A stretch of DNA of 64,000 nt, taken from the IMG/VR virus record IMGVR_UViG_3300036985_001643, positions 1-64,000 of that record; one strand, given 5' to 3'. This document shows, in pieces, positions 1 to 8,190 of the stretch. A model generated the notes under the pieces. That model did not search any database, was not told the origin of the DNA, and saw only the letters and a list, made by a program, of their open reading frames with translations. The DNA comes from a virus. The position numbers were made by a program, and so were the translations under genes. The first letter of the stretch is position 1; each line of letters starts with the position of its first letter.

Positions 1-238
1 AAATTTAGTAGGGGTTTTTGTTTTAGGTGCTAACCACTTAAGCACACACAGCACTTTAAAATATATGGGGGGATTGTTGTAAAGTTGTCACATATACTCT
101 TTCTTTAGTGTCTAAAAAATATAAAAATTATAGGTAGTGGTTATAGTTAGAAAAAAAATAAAGAATTACTAATAAGCAGGTATTCTTAAAAAACACCCTT
201 GTAGCCTATAGTACCACTACGATACAGAGGATTTATCC
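1..238. other. Non-coding leader of the rightward gene block
   Basis: AT-rich stretch with no open reading frame that has a convincing start or a recognisable product. It contains short homopolymer runs (a G6 run near 66, A8 runs) and a weak TGCT/AGCA inverted repeat near 28-44 that is too poor to call a terminator. Together with the operator region at 239-290 it forms the 318-nt upstream region of the first gene. In crAss-like phages a gap like this often separates two oppositely oriented gene blocks, but the left neighbour lies outside the window. Confidence 0.5.
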
Positions 239-258
239 ATGTACTATAAATCGTACAT
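239..258. promoter_or_regulatory. Operator-like dyad O1 (ATGTAC-N8-GTACAT)
   Basis: ATGTAC at 239-244 and GTACAT at 253-258 form a dyad with an 8-nt centre. The same architecture recurs 32 bp downstream, about three helical turns, on the same DNA face. This is the expected form of a binding site for a dimeric helix-turn-helix regulator. The regulator is unknown; one of the wHTH proteins encoded just downstream is an obvious candidate. Confidence 0.6.
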
Positions 259-270
259 ATATCGCATTCT

Positions 271-290
271 ATGTACGATTAATTGTACAT
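271..290. promoter_or_regulatory. Operator-like dyad O2 (ATGTAC-N8-GTACAT)
   Basis: Second copy of the dyad, with half-sites at 271-276 and 285-290. It ends six bases before the TATATTTG box at 297-304 and covers the place where a -33 element would sit. In addition, AATCGTACAT (249-258) and ATGTACGATT (271-280) are a perfect 10-bp inverted repeat linking the two dyads. The position fits either an activator that replaces the missing -33 contact or a repressor. Confidence 0.6.
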
Positions 291-296
291 TTTTTG

Positions 297-304
297 TATA
301 TTTG
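297..304 (+). promoter_or_regulatory. Candidate Bacteroidota -7 box of the first promoter
   Basis: TATATTTG matches the TAnnTTTG -7 consensus of Bacteroidota housekeeping promoters. No TTTG is present about 19 bases upstream, where the second dyad lies instead. The first start codon follows at 319, which leaves a short leader. This is likely the entry promoter of the rightward block. Confidence 0.55.
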
Positions 305-318
305 TAAGAAAAAGAAGT

Positions 319-837
319 ATGAGTAGTAGGATTATAAAACCTAAAGTAAAAGTAAAAGTTGATGTATCTCAATATGTAAATATGGAGACAGGGGAAAGTT
401 TAGGAGACGAGTTAAATGGTAAAGGAGTTGTTACTACTATCACAGAGGATGGTAAGTATGTGGTGGTAAATTCTGATGATTTTACTATTGTTGATTCTCA
501 AGCTATGAGATATCTTACTGAATGTCTTACTAGATCAGAGTTAGGTTCTTTAGGGATAATGACTTCTGATTTAAAAACTCCTCTTAATCTAGTGTTTAAT
601 TATAGTGTTCCTCACACTAATGAAACTTTACAAGCTGCTTTAGATATTGCCTCACGAAGTACTTTTACAGCACTGATTAGAAAGTTGATGGTTCTAGGTG
701 TACTGTATCAGATTAAGGGTAATATAATGGGAAAGGTTAGAGTGGTTTATATGATGAATCCTCTCTTTGCTAGAAAGAGGGCTAAAATGGATACAGTTAT
801 TTATGATGTGTTCAAAAAGTTAACACCTCTAAAGTAG
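319..837 (+). CDS. Winged-helix protein, RepL-like
   Basis: 172-residue protein. The start at 319 is preferred over the in-frame ATG at 283 because 283 lies upstream of the -7 box and inside the operator. The N-terminus is basic and beta-rich. From about residue 60 there is an alpha-helical wHTH-like domain that ends in a YMMNPLFARKR segment, resembling the end of RepL-type plasmid initiators, where a beta wing leads into an 'NP' motif. It could be a transcription regulator or a replication-initiation-like DNA-binding protein. The operator pair directly upstream makes autoregulation plausible. I recognise the fold type but not a specific family member. Confidence 0.6.
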   Translation: MSSRIIKPKVKVKVDVSQYVNMETGESLGDELNGKGVVTTITEDGKYVVVNSDDFTIVDSQAMRYLTECLTRSELGSLGIMTSDLKTPLNLVFNYSVPHTNETLQAALDIASRSTFTALIRKLMVLGVLYQIKGNIMGKVRVVYMMNPLFARKRAKMDTVIYDVFKKLTPLK

Positions 838-856
838 TCTATCTATATACTCTTAC

Positions 857-873
857 TATAAAATTCTTATATT
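857..873. repeat. 17-bp direct repeat, copy 1
   Basis: TATAAAATTCTTATATT, identical to 898-914 with a 41-bp period. It lies between the first and second genes. Copy 2 is built into the promoter of the second gene, so this copy could be an upstream protein-binding site or a duplicated promoter fragment. Confidence 0.6.
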
Positions 874-885
874 AATTCATTATAA

Positions 886-916
886 TTTGGTAGTTAATAT
901 AAAATTCTTATATTTG
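886..916 (+). promoter_or_regulatory. Consensus Bacteroidota promoter
   Basis: TTTG at 886-889, 19 bases, then TATATTTG at 909-916. This is an exact match to the TTTG-N19-TAnnTTTG arrangement of Bacteroidota sigma factor promoters. The start codon of the next gene is only four bases after the -7 box, so the transcript would be leaderless or nearly so. Copy 2 of the 17-bp direct repeat (898-914) overlaps it. Confidence 0.65.
898..914. repeat. 17-bp direct repeat, copy 2
   Basis: Identical to 857-873. It overlaps the -7 box at 909-916. Confidence 0.6.
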
Positions 917-920
917 CTCT

Positions 921-1193
921 ATGATATTAGTGCATTTAGACATACAAGACTCTATACTTCTTAAGGCCAATGACAGGTCCTTCCATGTACTTCACAGTAT
1001 AATGTTACAGATGGACATAGAATCTAATGTTTGGTATGCTGATAGATTTAACAAACAAGAGCTGTGTAACAAGTTACATATTTCTCTTCCTTCTCTTGAT
1101 AAGATGATAGCTTCACTTAAAGAACGTGAGTTGCTTATACTTATACAGAGAGGTAAATACAAATTGAACGAACAATTGACAAATGGTTACTGA
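921..1193 (+). CDS. Small winged-helix DNA-binding protein
   Basis: 90 residues. Helices around 25-75 (start HVLHSIMLQMD, recognition-helix region HISLPSLDKMIASLKERELL, then a short basic wing RGKYKLN) read as a compact wHTH domain of the RepL/MarR-like kind. It has its own consensus promoter (886-916), with the start codon four bases after the -7 box. Its end overlaps the next gene by 11 nt, which suggests coupled translation. A small regulator is likely; its target is unknown. Confidence 0.6.
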   Translation: MILVHLDIQDSILLKANDRSFHVLHSIMLQMDIESNVWYADRFNKQELCNKLHISLPSLDKMIASLKERELLILIQRGKYKLNEQLTNGY

Positions 1194-1398
1194 GGTTAAA
1201 GTTGGAGAATTTATTTCCGAAGATCTTTTAAAGCTGTTCGCTAGAGAAGAAACTATTGTTAAGTCTTTTGAGCAATACTGCTTAAAGCATAACAAGGTTA
1301 TAACAACCAGGGTTGCATTGACAGCTGCTAACCCTGTTTTATTTATTTTACAAATTTTAATTAAAGATGGGAACAACGGAGAAATTACAACATGCTAA
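1183..1398 (+). CDS. Small hypothetical protein
   Basis: 71 residues, with no recognised family. The predicted product is mostly alpha-helical with a hydrophobic C-terminal third (PVLFILQILI). Its start overlaps the upstream wHTH gene and its end overlaps the most upstream start of the next gene, so it belongs to the same tightly packed cassette. The opposite strand also has an open frame here, but it lacks a promoter-like box and conflicts with the cassette orientation. Confidence 0.5.
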   Translation: MVTEVKVGEFISEDLLKLFAREETIVKSFEQYCLKHNKVITTRVALTAANPVLFILQILIKDGNNGEITTC

Positions 1399-1753
1399 AC
1401 AAATGTTAGCAAGATGCTTTATTAATGCTTCGGATAGAGGTATGATTCATGGTTTAGCTTTTAAATATATTTCTGAGCCTGTAGAAACAGAGCAACATAA
1501 AGGATGGTCTTTTAAGGTTATCGTTAATGAAGCAGGTTACGGAGAAAGAACTATTCAAGAGTTTAAGTATGTGAGACCTGATAACGTAGATGCTAAGAAT
1601 ATGGAATACTTAGTGATCTCTGAGGTATTAGGAGAGTTAGTATTTGGTGCTTTACATACTTGGTACGAAGTTGCTAAGATGCTAGCTTCAGATAAACAGT
1701 TACAAAAAGTAATCATAGATGAAACAAAAAAAGGTAATATCTCTCCCAACTAA
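1367..1753 (+). CDS. Hypothetical protein
   Basis: 128 residues, no family recognised. It is an alpha/beta sequence with a C-terminal helical half (a GELVFGALHTWYEVAKML segment). The ATG at 1367 overlaps the previous gene by 32 nt. An internal ATG at 1403 would remove the overlap and is an equally possible start. The end overlaps the next gene by 35 nt. Its role is unknown; it sits among DNA-binding proteins upstream of the terminase. Confidence 0.5.
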   Translation: MGTTEKLQHAKQMLARCFINASDRGMIHGLAFKYISEPVETEQHKGWSFKVIVNEAGYGERTIQEFKYVRPDNVDAKNMEYLVISEVLGELVFGALHTWYEVAKMLASDKQLQKVIIDETKKGNISPN

Positions 1754-2285
1754 CGAGAGAAAGATATATCGTCAAATTCTTGCGTTTATGAACTTTATGT
1801 TAAACATCACACCGCAAGAAAGAAACGTACTCGCTGAGTTAATAAGATTAGATAGAGAATATGAAGCCTTACCTCAAGATAAAAGAGGTAAGTTCATACT
1901 TTCTACTGATATACGTAAGGATATTTGTAGGGACCTACAGATTCCTGATAAACAGTTTAATGTAGTTATCTCTCGTTTAAGAGCTAAGTTGCTATTTGGT
2001 AAACCTCTTATCGGAGAAGATAACTCTATACATCCTGAGTTATTAGTAAAACCTGATGAAGAAGGTTTCAAGATAGAGATTAACTTTGTTAATACTTTAA
2101 TCCCTCAATCTTCTACTAATACTCTTTCTACTCCTTCTAATATTACAAAACCGTCTATAGAAGAACCTCCTGTGACTACTACTACAGGCTTTTCTAATCC
2201 TGGAGGTTCCGATATAGATGCGTCTAAAGCTCCTGTTATTGAAGAGGAGGTCTTTGAATTTACTATTTCTACTCCTAATGAATAG
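1719..2285 (+). CDS. Winged-helix-like protein with acidic tail
   Basis: 188 residues. Residues about 8-120 form a helix-rich domain (ITPQERNVLAELIRLDREY, then IPDKQFNVVISRLRAK) and a beta hairpin with an IHPELL motif. This is a wHTH pattern that recurs in phages of Bacteroidota. From about 130 the chain is a low-complexity Ser/Thr/Pro-rich tail ending in an acidic stretch (EEEVFEF), which could be a protein-interaction tail. It is the third wHTH-like gene in the cassette. The stop overlaps the next start (ATGAATAG). A regulatory role is inferred. Confidence 0.55.
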   Translation: MKQKKVISLPTNERKIYRQILAFMNFMLNITPQERNVLAELIRLDREYEALPQDKRGKFILSTDIRKDICRDLQIPDKQFNVVISRLRAKLLFGKPLIGEDNSIHPELLVKPDEEGFKIEINFVNTLIPQSSTNTLSTPSNITKPSIEEPPVTTTTGFSNPGGSDIDASKAPVIEEEVFEFTISTPNE

Positions 2286-2532
2286 ACAAGAAAAAATATT
2301 AAAAGAAACAGCACTACACCATGGAATTACGCTCACCCAAGCTCAAGAAGTATGGCATCTATTTACAACTAAAGTTGCTGAAACCCTTAATGCAGTTGAT
2401 GTTAAGACTGACGGTTGTTTTGATCTTAGTAAATTTAACGTTGTTCATATTGATAATTTTGGTAAATTTATACCTAATACAAAAGGTATTACCGTGGCTA
2501 ACACATTAATTAAACAAGCAGAAAACAAATGA
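2278..2532 (+). CDS. Minimal IHF/HU-like DNA-binding protein
   Basis: 84 residues from the ATG at 2278, which overlaps the previous stop. A longer frame from 2218 is only a shadow of the upstream gene. Two N-terminal helices (LKETALHHGITLTQAQEVWHL) followed by VVHIDNFGKFIPNTKG match the HU/IHF body: a helical dimerisation part, then the I-x-x-FG-x-F beta strand. The long DNA-bending arm of HU/IHF is missing, and the chain ends about 18 residues after the FGKF strand. crAss-like phages typically carry IHF-like genes. It may bind DNA near the packaging genes. Confidence 0.55.
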   Translation: MNRQEKILKETALHHGITLTQAQEVWHLFTTKVAETLNAVDVKTDGCFDLSKFNVVHIDNFGKFIPNTKGITVANTLIKQAENK

Positions 2533-2804
2533 TAACAATAGATATTTTTCATCATTCTACTAATACTACACAGCTAGATTCTGTAGGTATTGATTACAAA
2601 CTTACAGATTGTGATTTACGACCTGTTACATTTTATACTATCGATGCTATTTCTTCTCATATTGAAGAAGGTATTAACTACGGTTCTATACATTGTAACG
2701 GTAGAGAATTTATAGCTTCTATTAGTTACCCAGAATTATGGGAAAAAATAAACAAACTTAAAAAAGATGAAGGCTCAACACGAAACGGTATATTGGCTTA
2801 CTAA
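2529..2804 (+). CDS. Small hypothetical protein
   Basis: 91 residues, beta-rich N-terminus and a charged C-terminal helix (WEKINKLKKDEG). The start overlaps the previous stop by ATGA and the end overlaps the next gene by 38 nt, so it is part of the coupled cassette. No domain is recognised. Confidence 0.5.
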   Translation: MITIDIFHHSTNTTQLDSVGIDYKLTDCDLRPVTFYTIDAISSHIEEGINYGSIHCNGREFIASISYPELWEKINKLKKDEGSTRNGILAY

Positions 2805-3288
2805 TGCTGATCTTCTTATAATACCTTCTTTCCTTAAACTACACACCAAGGATAAGTCTAAAGGTAAAGAAGAATCTTCGAAGATAATGTGGGCAATGTA
2901 CTATGCGTTTCACCCTGAGTCTAAGTTCTTTCACTATCCTAACAAACAAGAAACAATAGAGAAATCTTTTATCAAAGATCCTAAGTTTAAGTGGGAAGCT
3001 TATCAAGATATAGTAGAAGACTTTAAGAACCTTGTACTTACTGATGCAGAACGTGCTTTACTATCTTGGAACGATATAATGATCATGAGGGATAACTCTA
3101 TCAAAGCATTATACAAACGTGCTTTAGAAATGTCTGATGTTGATGAGTTAGTTAAGATCGATAAGATGTTGGCCAATACTCCTAAGATGTTTGAGGACTA
3201 CAAAAAGATTAAAAAGGATTACGAAGAAGAACGTACTACCAAGAAAGGTAAGAAGATTTTATCATTAACAGATTCAGGAGAGATATAA
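2767..3288 (+). CDS. Conserved helical protein; possible small terminase
   Basis: 173 residues, almost entirely alpha-helical and charged. The N-terminal part (NADLLIIPSFLKLHTKDKSK) leads into long helices and a basic C-terminus (EERTTKKGKKILSL). It lies two genes before TerL, where a small terminase is often found. The Crassvirales small terminase is poorly defined and I see no diagnostic HTH, so this role rests on position only. Codon use and tight spacing support a real gene. Confidence 0.55.
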   Translation: MKAQHETVYWLTNADLLIIPSFLKLHTKDKSKGKEESSKIMWAMYYAFHPESKFFHYPNKQETIEKSFIKDPKFKWEAYQDIVEDFKNLVLTDAERALLSWNDIMIMRDNSIKALYKRALEMSDVDELVKIDKMLANTPKMFEDYKKIKKDYEEERTTKKGKKILSLTDSGEI

Positions 3289-3290
3289 CG

Positions 3291-3536
3291 ATGAGTATTT
3301 GGGATAACAAGAAACAGATTTTAGAAGGTATTTCTAATACATTACTTAAGCAACAAGTAGTAGAAGCTATTGCTGCAGCAAGACAAGGGATATGTAACAA
3401 GTGTCCTAATAAGTCTACTGAATGTGCTGCACTTATTAGTACTTGCTGTTCACTATGTGGATGTTCTTTAAAATTTAAAACACGTTCATTGGAGTCTTCA
3501 TGTCCCGATGGACGTTGGCCAGCAATAAAAGAATAA
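3291..3536 (+). CDS. Cys-rich zinc-binding small protein
   Basis: 81 residues with a CNKCPNKSTEC knuckle, then CCSLCGCSLKFKT and a late SCPDGRW. Eleven cysteines in paired CxxC-like spacing suggest two structural zinc sites. Similar small proteins with the order CxxC, CGC-x-L-x-x-K, SCP-x-G-x-W are common next to phage packaging genes of Bacteroidota. The gene begins three bases after the previous stop and ends just before TerL. Its function is unknown. Confidence 0.6.
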   Translation: MSIWDNKKQILEGISNTLLKQQVVEAIAAARQGICNKCPNKSTECAALISTCCSLCGCSLKFKTRSLESSCPDGRWPAIKE

Positions 3537-3538
3537 GT

Positions 3539-5719
3539 ATGTTAATAGAAAATTCTAACTTTCGTTTAAAAGAAATACCTACTTATCATCCTGAGTTAGA
3601 GTATTACGAACGTACTTCTTTTTGGAAGGATGAGAAACGTAAGTGTATAGAAGGATACTGGGTATCAGGTAAGTGGATGCCTGGACCTCTTTACTATTAC
3701 ATCAACTTCCACAACATACAATTTGAGGATGATTCATCTGTAGCACAGTCTTTTGGTTTACCTTTCTTAAGAGATATCGATTGGGAGTTCTTCTTACTGT
3801 ATGAAGAATGTAGAGGATTCTCAGGTTTCGCAGGAGATACTAAATACACATGCGATAGAAAGTATGGACCAGAAAAAGATCTAGCTCTTAAACTAAAACG
3901 TATTACTCAAGCACAGATTGATTCTATGACTTACGTTCCTGCAAGGGATTACTTAAGAAAGAATCATGGTAAGTCCCTAGGTAAACCTTTATACCGTAAT
4001 AGTTCTAAACACTTTATGAGTATACAGTCAAGGGGTGGTGGTAAGTCTTACGGTTCTTCAGGGTTAATTGCCCACAACTTTCTATTTGACGGATCAACAG
4101 ATTATGACGATTACCTAGAAAGACGTAAAGCTAAACAATATACTTCTTCTGAAACTATTGTAGGGGCTATTGATACTAAATATACGGAAACATTGGTATC
4201 TAAAGTGAAGACTGCTTTCGAGTTACTTCCTGGAAGTTTCCAAATGGGAGAGGATAGTATTTATTCTTCACCTTTATTTTCTGACTATACTGGTTCTTTA
4301 GCGTCTAACAGGTTTATCACTTCTAACCTTTCTAAGTCAAAGATTCACCATAAGACCTTTAAAGATAATCCTTTAGCAGCCAATGGTACACGTCCTAACT
4401 TAGTAGTAATGGATGAGGTAGGTTTCATGTACAACATCAAGGAAGCTTGGGGTGCTACAGAAGCTACTCAAGCATCAAAAGAAAAGAAGAATCTTGTTAT
4501 ATGGGCACTAGGAACAGGAGGTTTGGTATCGGGTAAAGCAGCTCTATACGCAGAGTCTATCTTTCGTAACCCTCAGGATTACAACTGTGTAGAGTTTGAG
4601 GATATATTTGAACATAGAGGTACTATAGGTTACTTTGTTCCTTACTCTAAAACACTAAACGAGTTTAAGAAAAATATTAACAAAGAGACTGATGAAGAAC
4701 TAGCAAGGTTATACATTCAGAATAAGAGAGATATCGCAAAGAAATCTTCCGATCCTACTGTATACCAAACAGAAATAATTAATGGACCAATGGTTCCTTC
4801 AGAGGCTTTCTTAGTACTAGAAGGTGCTTTCTTCCCTACACTACAGCTGAAAGAACAGTTAGCAGAAGTAGAAGGAGGAAAGTATAAGAAGTATATGGAA
4901 GCTTCGTTCAAAGGACATATTAGTTTTAACGATAAGAACGAACCAGAGTTCCACACCGAACAAGATGCTACACCTATTCGTAAGTTTCCTCTTTCAAGAA
5001 ACGATGAGAAAAAAGGATGCATAGAGTTGTGGATGAAACCACAAAAGAATCCTGAAGGAGTTATTCCTAGAGGTACTTATATAGCTGGTATTGACGTTGT
5101 TGATAAAGATAAAGCTACTACTGATTCTTTACCGTCTATTGTAGTAATGAATCGTTACACCCGTCAAATAGTTGCTGAGTATACAGGTAGAACTTCCGAA
5201 GCTAAAGACTTCTACGAGATATGTCGTAAGTTATTACTGTACTACAATGCAATAGGGATGTATGAGAAAAACCTTATTGGTTTGTACAACTACTTTGATC
5301 AAAACAAATGTACTTACCTATTAGCAGATACACCTTACCAATTACGTTCAAGTGATACGTACAAAGCAGGTACTAATACAGCTAAAGGTATTAATGCATC
5401 AGGAAGTGTTAACGCTGAAGCTCGTAACATGATTAAATCTTGGCTACAAGAAAAAGTATCAGAGAAATCAGAGTTAAGAGTATACGAAACTATATACTCT
5501 CCTGCAATGTTAACAGAGTTAACTATGTGGAATCCTGATGGTAACTTTGACCGTGTGTCTTCATTAGGTATGTTAATGTGGTTAGATGCTACAATGTTTA
5601 AAGAAGTACAGACTGTACGAGAAGAAGTAAAAGATTTTATGTCTCACGATTATTGGAGACAGATGGGAGTTATTAAAAAACCTCAAGACTTTGTAGATAC
5701 TTCAAAATATTATTCATAG
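3539..5719 (+). CDS. terL: Terminase large subunit (TerL)
   Basis: 726 residues from the ATG at 3539, three bases after the previous stop. An upstream in-frame ATG at 3500 would overlap the zinc protein and add an unrelated leader. The ATPase domain has the Walker A motif SRGGGKS (164-170) and the Walker B motif NLVVMDE (acidic pair D292/E293). The C-terminal RNase H-like nuclease starts at IAGIDVV (D519), with a second acidic strand at YLLADTP (D597). It packages phage DNA into the prohead through the portal. Length and motifs fit crAss-like TerL. Confidence 0.95.
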   Translation: MLIENSNFRLKEIPTYHPELEYYERTSFWKDEKRKCIEGYWVSGKWMPGPLYYYINFHNIQFEDDSSVAQSFGLPFLRDIDWEFFLLYEECRGFSGFAGDTKYTCDRKYGPEKDLALKLKRITQAQIDSMTYVPARDYLRKNHGKSLGKPLYRNSSKHFMSIQSRGGGKSYGSSGLIAHNFLFDGSTDYDDYLERRKAKQYTSSETIVGAIDTKYTETLVSKVKTAFELLPGSFQMGEDSIYSSPLFSDYTGSLASNRFITSNLSKSKIHHKTFKDNPLAANGTRPNLVVMDEVGFMYNIKEAWGATEATQASKEKKNLVIWALGTGGLVSGKAALYAESIFRNPQDYNCVEFEDIFEHRGTIGYFVPYSKTLNEFKKNINKETDEELARLYIQNKRDIAKKSSDPTVYQTEIINGPMVPSEAFLVLEGAFFPTLQLKEQLAEVEGGKYKKYMEASFKGHISFNDKNEPEFHTEQDATPIRKFPLSRNDEKKGCIELWMKPQKNPEGVIPRGTYIAGIDVVDKDKATTDSLPSIVVMNRYTRQIVAEYTGRTSEAKDFYEICRKLLLYYNAIGMYEKNLIGLYNYFDQNKCTYLLADTPYQLRSSDTYKAGTNTAKGINASGSVNAEARNMIKSWLQEKVSEKSELRVYETIYSPAMLTELTMWNPDGNFDRVSSLGMLMWLDATMFKEVQTVREEVKDFMSHDYWRQMGVIKKPQDFVDTSKYYS

Positions 5720-5724
5720 ATTTG
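5717..5724 (+). promoter_or_regulatory. Candidate -7 box before the portal gene
   Basis: TAGATTTG overlaps the TerL stop codon and lies 21 bases before the portal start. The nearest TTTG is 23 bases upstream, longer than ideal, so this is a tentative internal promoter. Confidence 0.3.
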
Positions 5725-5745
5725 CGTATTAAATAAATTATTAGT

Positions 5746-8190
5746 ATGAGTTCTCCAGTTAAGATGCAAGGTTATATCAGTTTCCCAAGACAGAAACTGC
5801 CTGATAGTAAGAAAGATGATAATTGGTACAAGAAGAATATAGACTTCGCTGAGCATTTGCTTACGTCTGATGTAAACCTACGTTCTAACTTTAAGAACAA
5901 GAAAACCAATTATAACCTAAGAGCTAACATTATTAATGTTAAAGACTTTGAAAAGTTTATTAATCCTGACAACCTTGACCTAGAGTCACTACCTGCTTCT
6001 TATCAACATATTGGTATTGAGAACAGTAAGATTAACTTGCTGTTAGGAGAATACGCTAAAAGAAAGAAAGAGTTTAAAGCTTACATATCTGCTAACGATA
6101 CTGACGGTATTGGAAGAAAAGAACAACAATTGATGGAACAAATCCGTCAAGAAGTTACAGGTATTATTACTTCTACTTCTGTTACAGAAGATGAGATTAA
6201 AAAAAGATTAGACCAATTACAACGTAATACTTACGAGTTCCAAGATATCGCTGAGATTACTGCCAATAAGATCTTGAAGAAAGAGTATAAAGAAGGAGAC
6301 TTTGATTTCCTATTCTTAAGAACTTTCGAAGATTTATTAGTAGGGGGAGAAGAGATAATGTATTGTGGAGTATTAGGAGGTAACCCAGTAATGAGAAGGG
6401 TTAATCCTATGAACCTTTATACAATGGGAGGTAACTCTATGTACTTAGAGGATGCTGACATTATTGTAGAATACGGTTATAAATCTATAGGTCAAATAAT
6501 AGATGACTATTGGGACGTTATATCTGAAGAAGATGTAGATTTCCTAGAGAGAGGTAAAACAGATGCTTCTGCTGGAGGTGGAGGTATAGGATTAAATAGA
6601 GATGTATCAGTATATGATTACTACGGTGAACAAGGTGCTCTATCTATATTTCATCCTAACGAGATGGGAACAAGAACTTTTGCTGGAGCTTTTGACACTT
6701 ATGGGAATGTACGTGTATTAAAAGTATGTTGGAGATCTAGAAGAAAGATTGGTGAGCTTACTTACTTTGATGAAGACGGTAACGAACAAAAAGATTATGT
6801 TCCTGAAGATTACAAACCTAATAAAGAATTAGGAGAAGTAGTTAATTGGAAGTGGGTTAATGAGTGGATGGAAGGTACAAAGATTGCTGACCATATTTAC
6901 ACAGTAATGAGACCTGTTCCTTATGCTTCTAAATCTCTAGTAAACAAATCTAAAGGTACACCACCTTACGTAGGTTCTGTAAATAGTACTAACGATTACA
7001 AAGTACAATCATTGATGGATATCATGAAACCAATGACATACTCTTACGATATCGCCTATTACAAAAGAGAACTAGCTATTGCTACATACAAAGGTTCTTT
7101 CACTGCATTAAATAGTTCATTAGTACCTGCAGGATGGGATCCTAAAGAATGGATGAGATACGTTACTATCAATAAGTTTGCTTGGTTAGATCCTACTAAT
7201 GAGATACTTAAAGGACCTTCTCAAGGTAAATCAGCAGGAGCTTTCAATACCTTAACAGCACAACAAATACAAGTAGGAGATCCTAACGAGATATCTATGT
7301 ATACTAATTTAATGTATGATATAGAAACTACTCTAGGTAAACTTGCTGGTGTTACTGGTGCACGAGAAGGACAAATTGGTACTAACGATGCAGTAGGTAA
7401 TACAGAAAGAGAACTTACACAAACTTCACATATTACTGAAAAGTGGTTTGCGATAGACGCTAACTTCCGTAAAAGAGTACTTACTAAATTCTTGGAGTGT
7501 TGTAAATATGCTTACAAAACTAATCCTAAGAAAGGACAATTCTTACTTGATGACTTAGGACAACAGATGGTATCACACTTTGACGAATTTGTTTCTTCAG
7601 AGTTTGACTTACATGTTTCTAATTCTACTAACGATACTAAGTTATACGAAGACTTAAGAGCTCTATCTCAAGCAGCTATCCAAAATGGTCAAGCTACTAT
7701 CAGTGACTTAATTGCTATTACTCAGTCTGAATCTGTACAAGAAATTGCTAAACGTTTAGAAGACTCAGCAAGAAGAATCAAAGAAGATAACGATAAGATG
7801 CAACAACAACAGTTGGAGCAACAAGCACAAGCACAACAAGCTCAAATGCAAAACGAGAAAGAAAAACGTGCTTTCGAGATTCAAAAACACAATGACGAGA
7901 TTGCTGTTAAACGTGAACAAATTGATGCTGACATTCAAATAGCAGGTATGAAGGAAGATTATACTAATCTACGTCACGGTATTGATACTAGTTTAGAAGC
8001 TAATAGAATAGATACAGATAAGAATGGTATTGATGATTATCTAGATACTAAACGTACAGAGATCGATGAAAACTATAAAAACGAACAAGTAAGAATAGCA
8101 GATGCAAAACTTGCAGAGACTGCAAGAGCTAACAGAGCTAAAGAAGAAATACAGCGTAAAGCTGCTAATAGCAAACCTACAGTCAGATAA
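5746..8190 (+). CDS. Portal protein
   Basis: 814 residues, directly after TerL, as expected for crAss-like portals. The central alpha/beta body (about 100-600) includes a wing and stem-type pattern with a DVSVYDYYGEQG segment and a conserved GVTGAREGQIGTNDAVGN loop. The C-terminal 180 residues are a Gln-rich, charged coiled coil (QQQQLEQQAQAQQAQMQ) that may form an extended barrel or bind scaffold. It forms the dodecameric DNA channel at the capsid vertex. The identification rests on position, length and overall pattern. Confidence 0.88.
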   Translation: MSSPVKMQGYISFPRQKLPDSKKDDNWYKKNIDFAEHLLTSDVNLRSNFKNKKTNYNLRANIINVKDFEKFINPDNLDLESLPASYQHIGIENSKINLLLGEYAKRKKEFKAYISANDTDGIGRKEQQLMEQIRQEVTGIITSTSVTEDEIKKRLDQLQRNTYEFQDIAEITANKILKKEYKEGDFDFLFLRTFEDLLVGGEEIMYCGVLGGNPVMRRVNPMNLYTMGGNSMYLEDADIIVEYGYKSIGQIIDDYWDVISEEDVDFLERGKTDASAGGGGIGLNRDVSVYDYYGEQGALSIFHPNEMGTRTFAGAFDTYGNVRVLKVCWRSRRKIGELTYFDEDGNEQKDYVPEDYKPNKELGEVVNWKWVNEWMEGTKIADHIYTVMRPVPYASKSLVNKSKGTPPYVGSVNSTNDYKVQSLMDIMKPMTYSYDIAYYKRELAIATYKGSFTALNSSLVPAGWDPKEWMRYVTINKFAWLDPTNEILKGPSQGKSAGAFNTLTAQQIQVGDPNEISMYTNLMYDIETTLGKLAGVTGAREGQIGTNDAVGNTERELTQTSHITEKWFAIDANFRKRVLTKFLECCKYAYKTNPKKGQFLLDDLGQQMVSHFDEFVSSEFDLHVSNSTNDTKLYEDLRALSQAAIQNGQATISDLIAITQSESVQEIAKRLEDSARRIKEDNDKMQQQQLEQQAQAQQAQMQNEKEKRAFEIQKHNDEIAVKREQIDADIQIAGMKEDYTNLRHGIDTSLEANRIDTDKNGIDDYLDTKRTEIDENYKNEQVRIADAKLAETARANRAKEEIQRKAANSKPTVR

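Noticed and set aside
283-318. Upstream in-frame start for the first gene
   Set aside because: It lies inside the second dyad and before the -7 box, so the likely transcript begins after it.
2218-2277. N-terminal extension of the IHF-like gene (Leu/Arg-rich)
   Set aside because: It is a shadow of the end of the previous gene in another frame; the ATG at 2278 has the coupled overlap.
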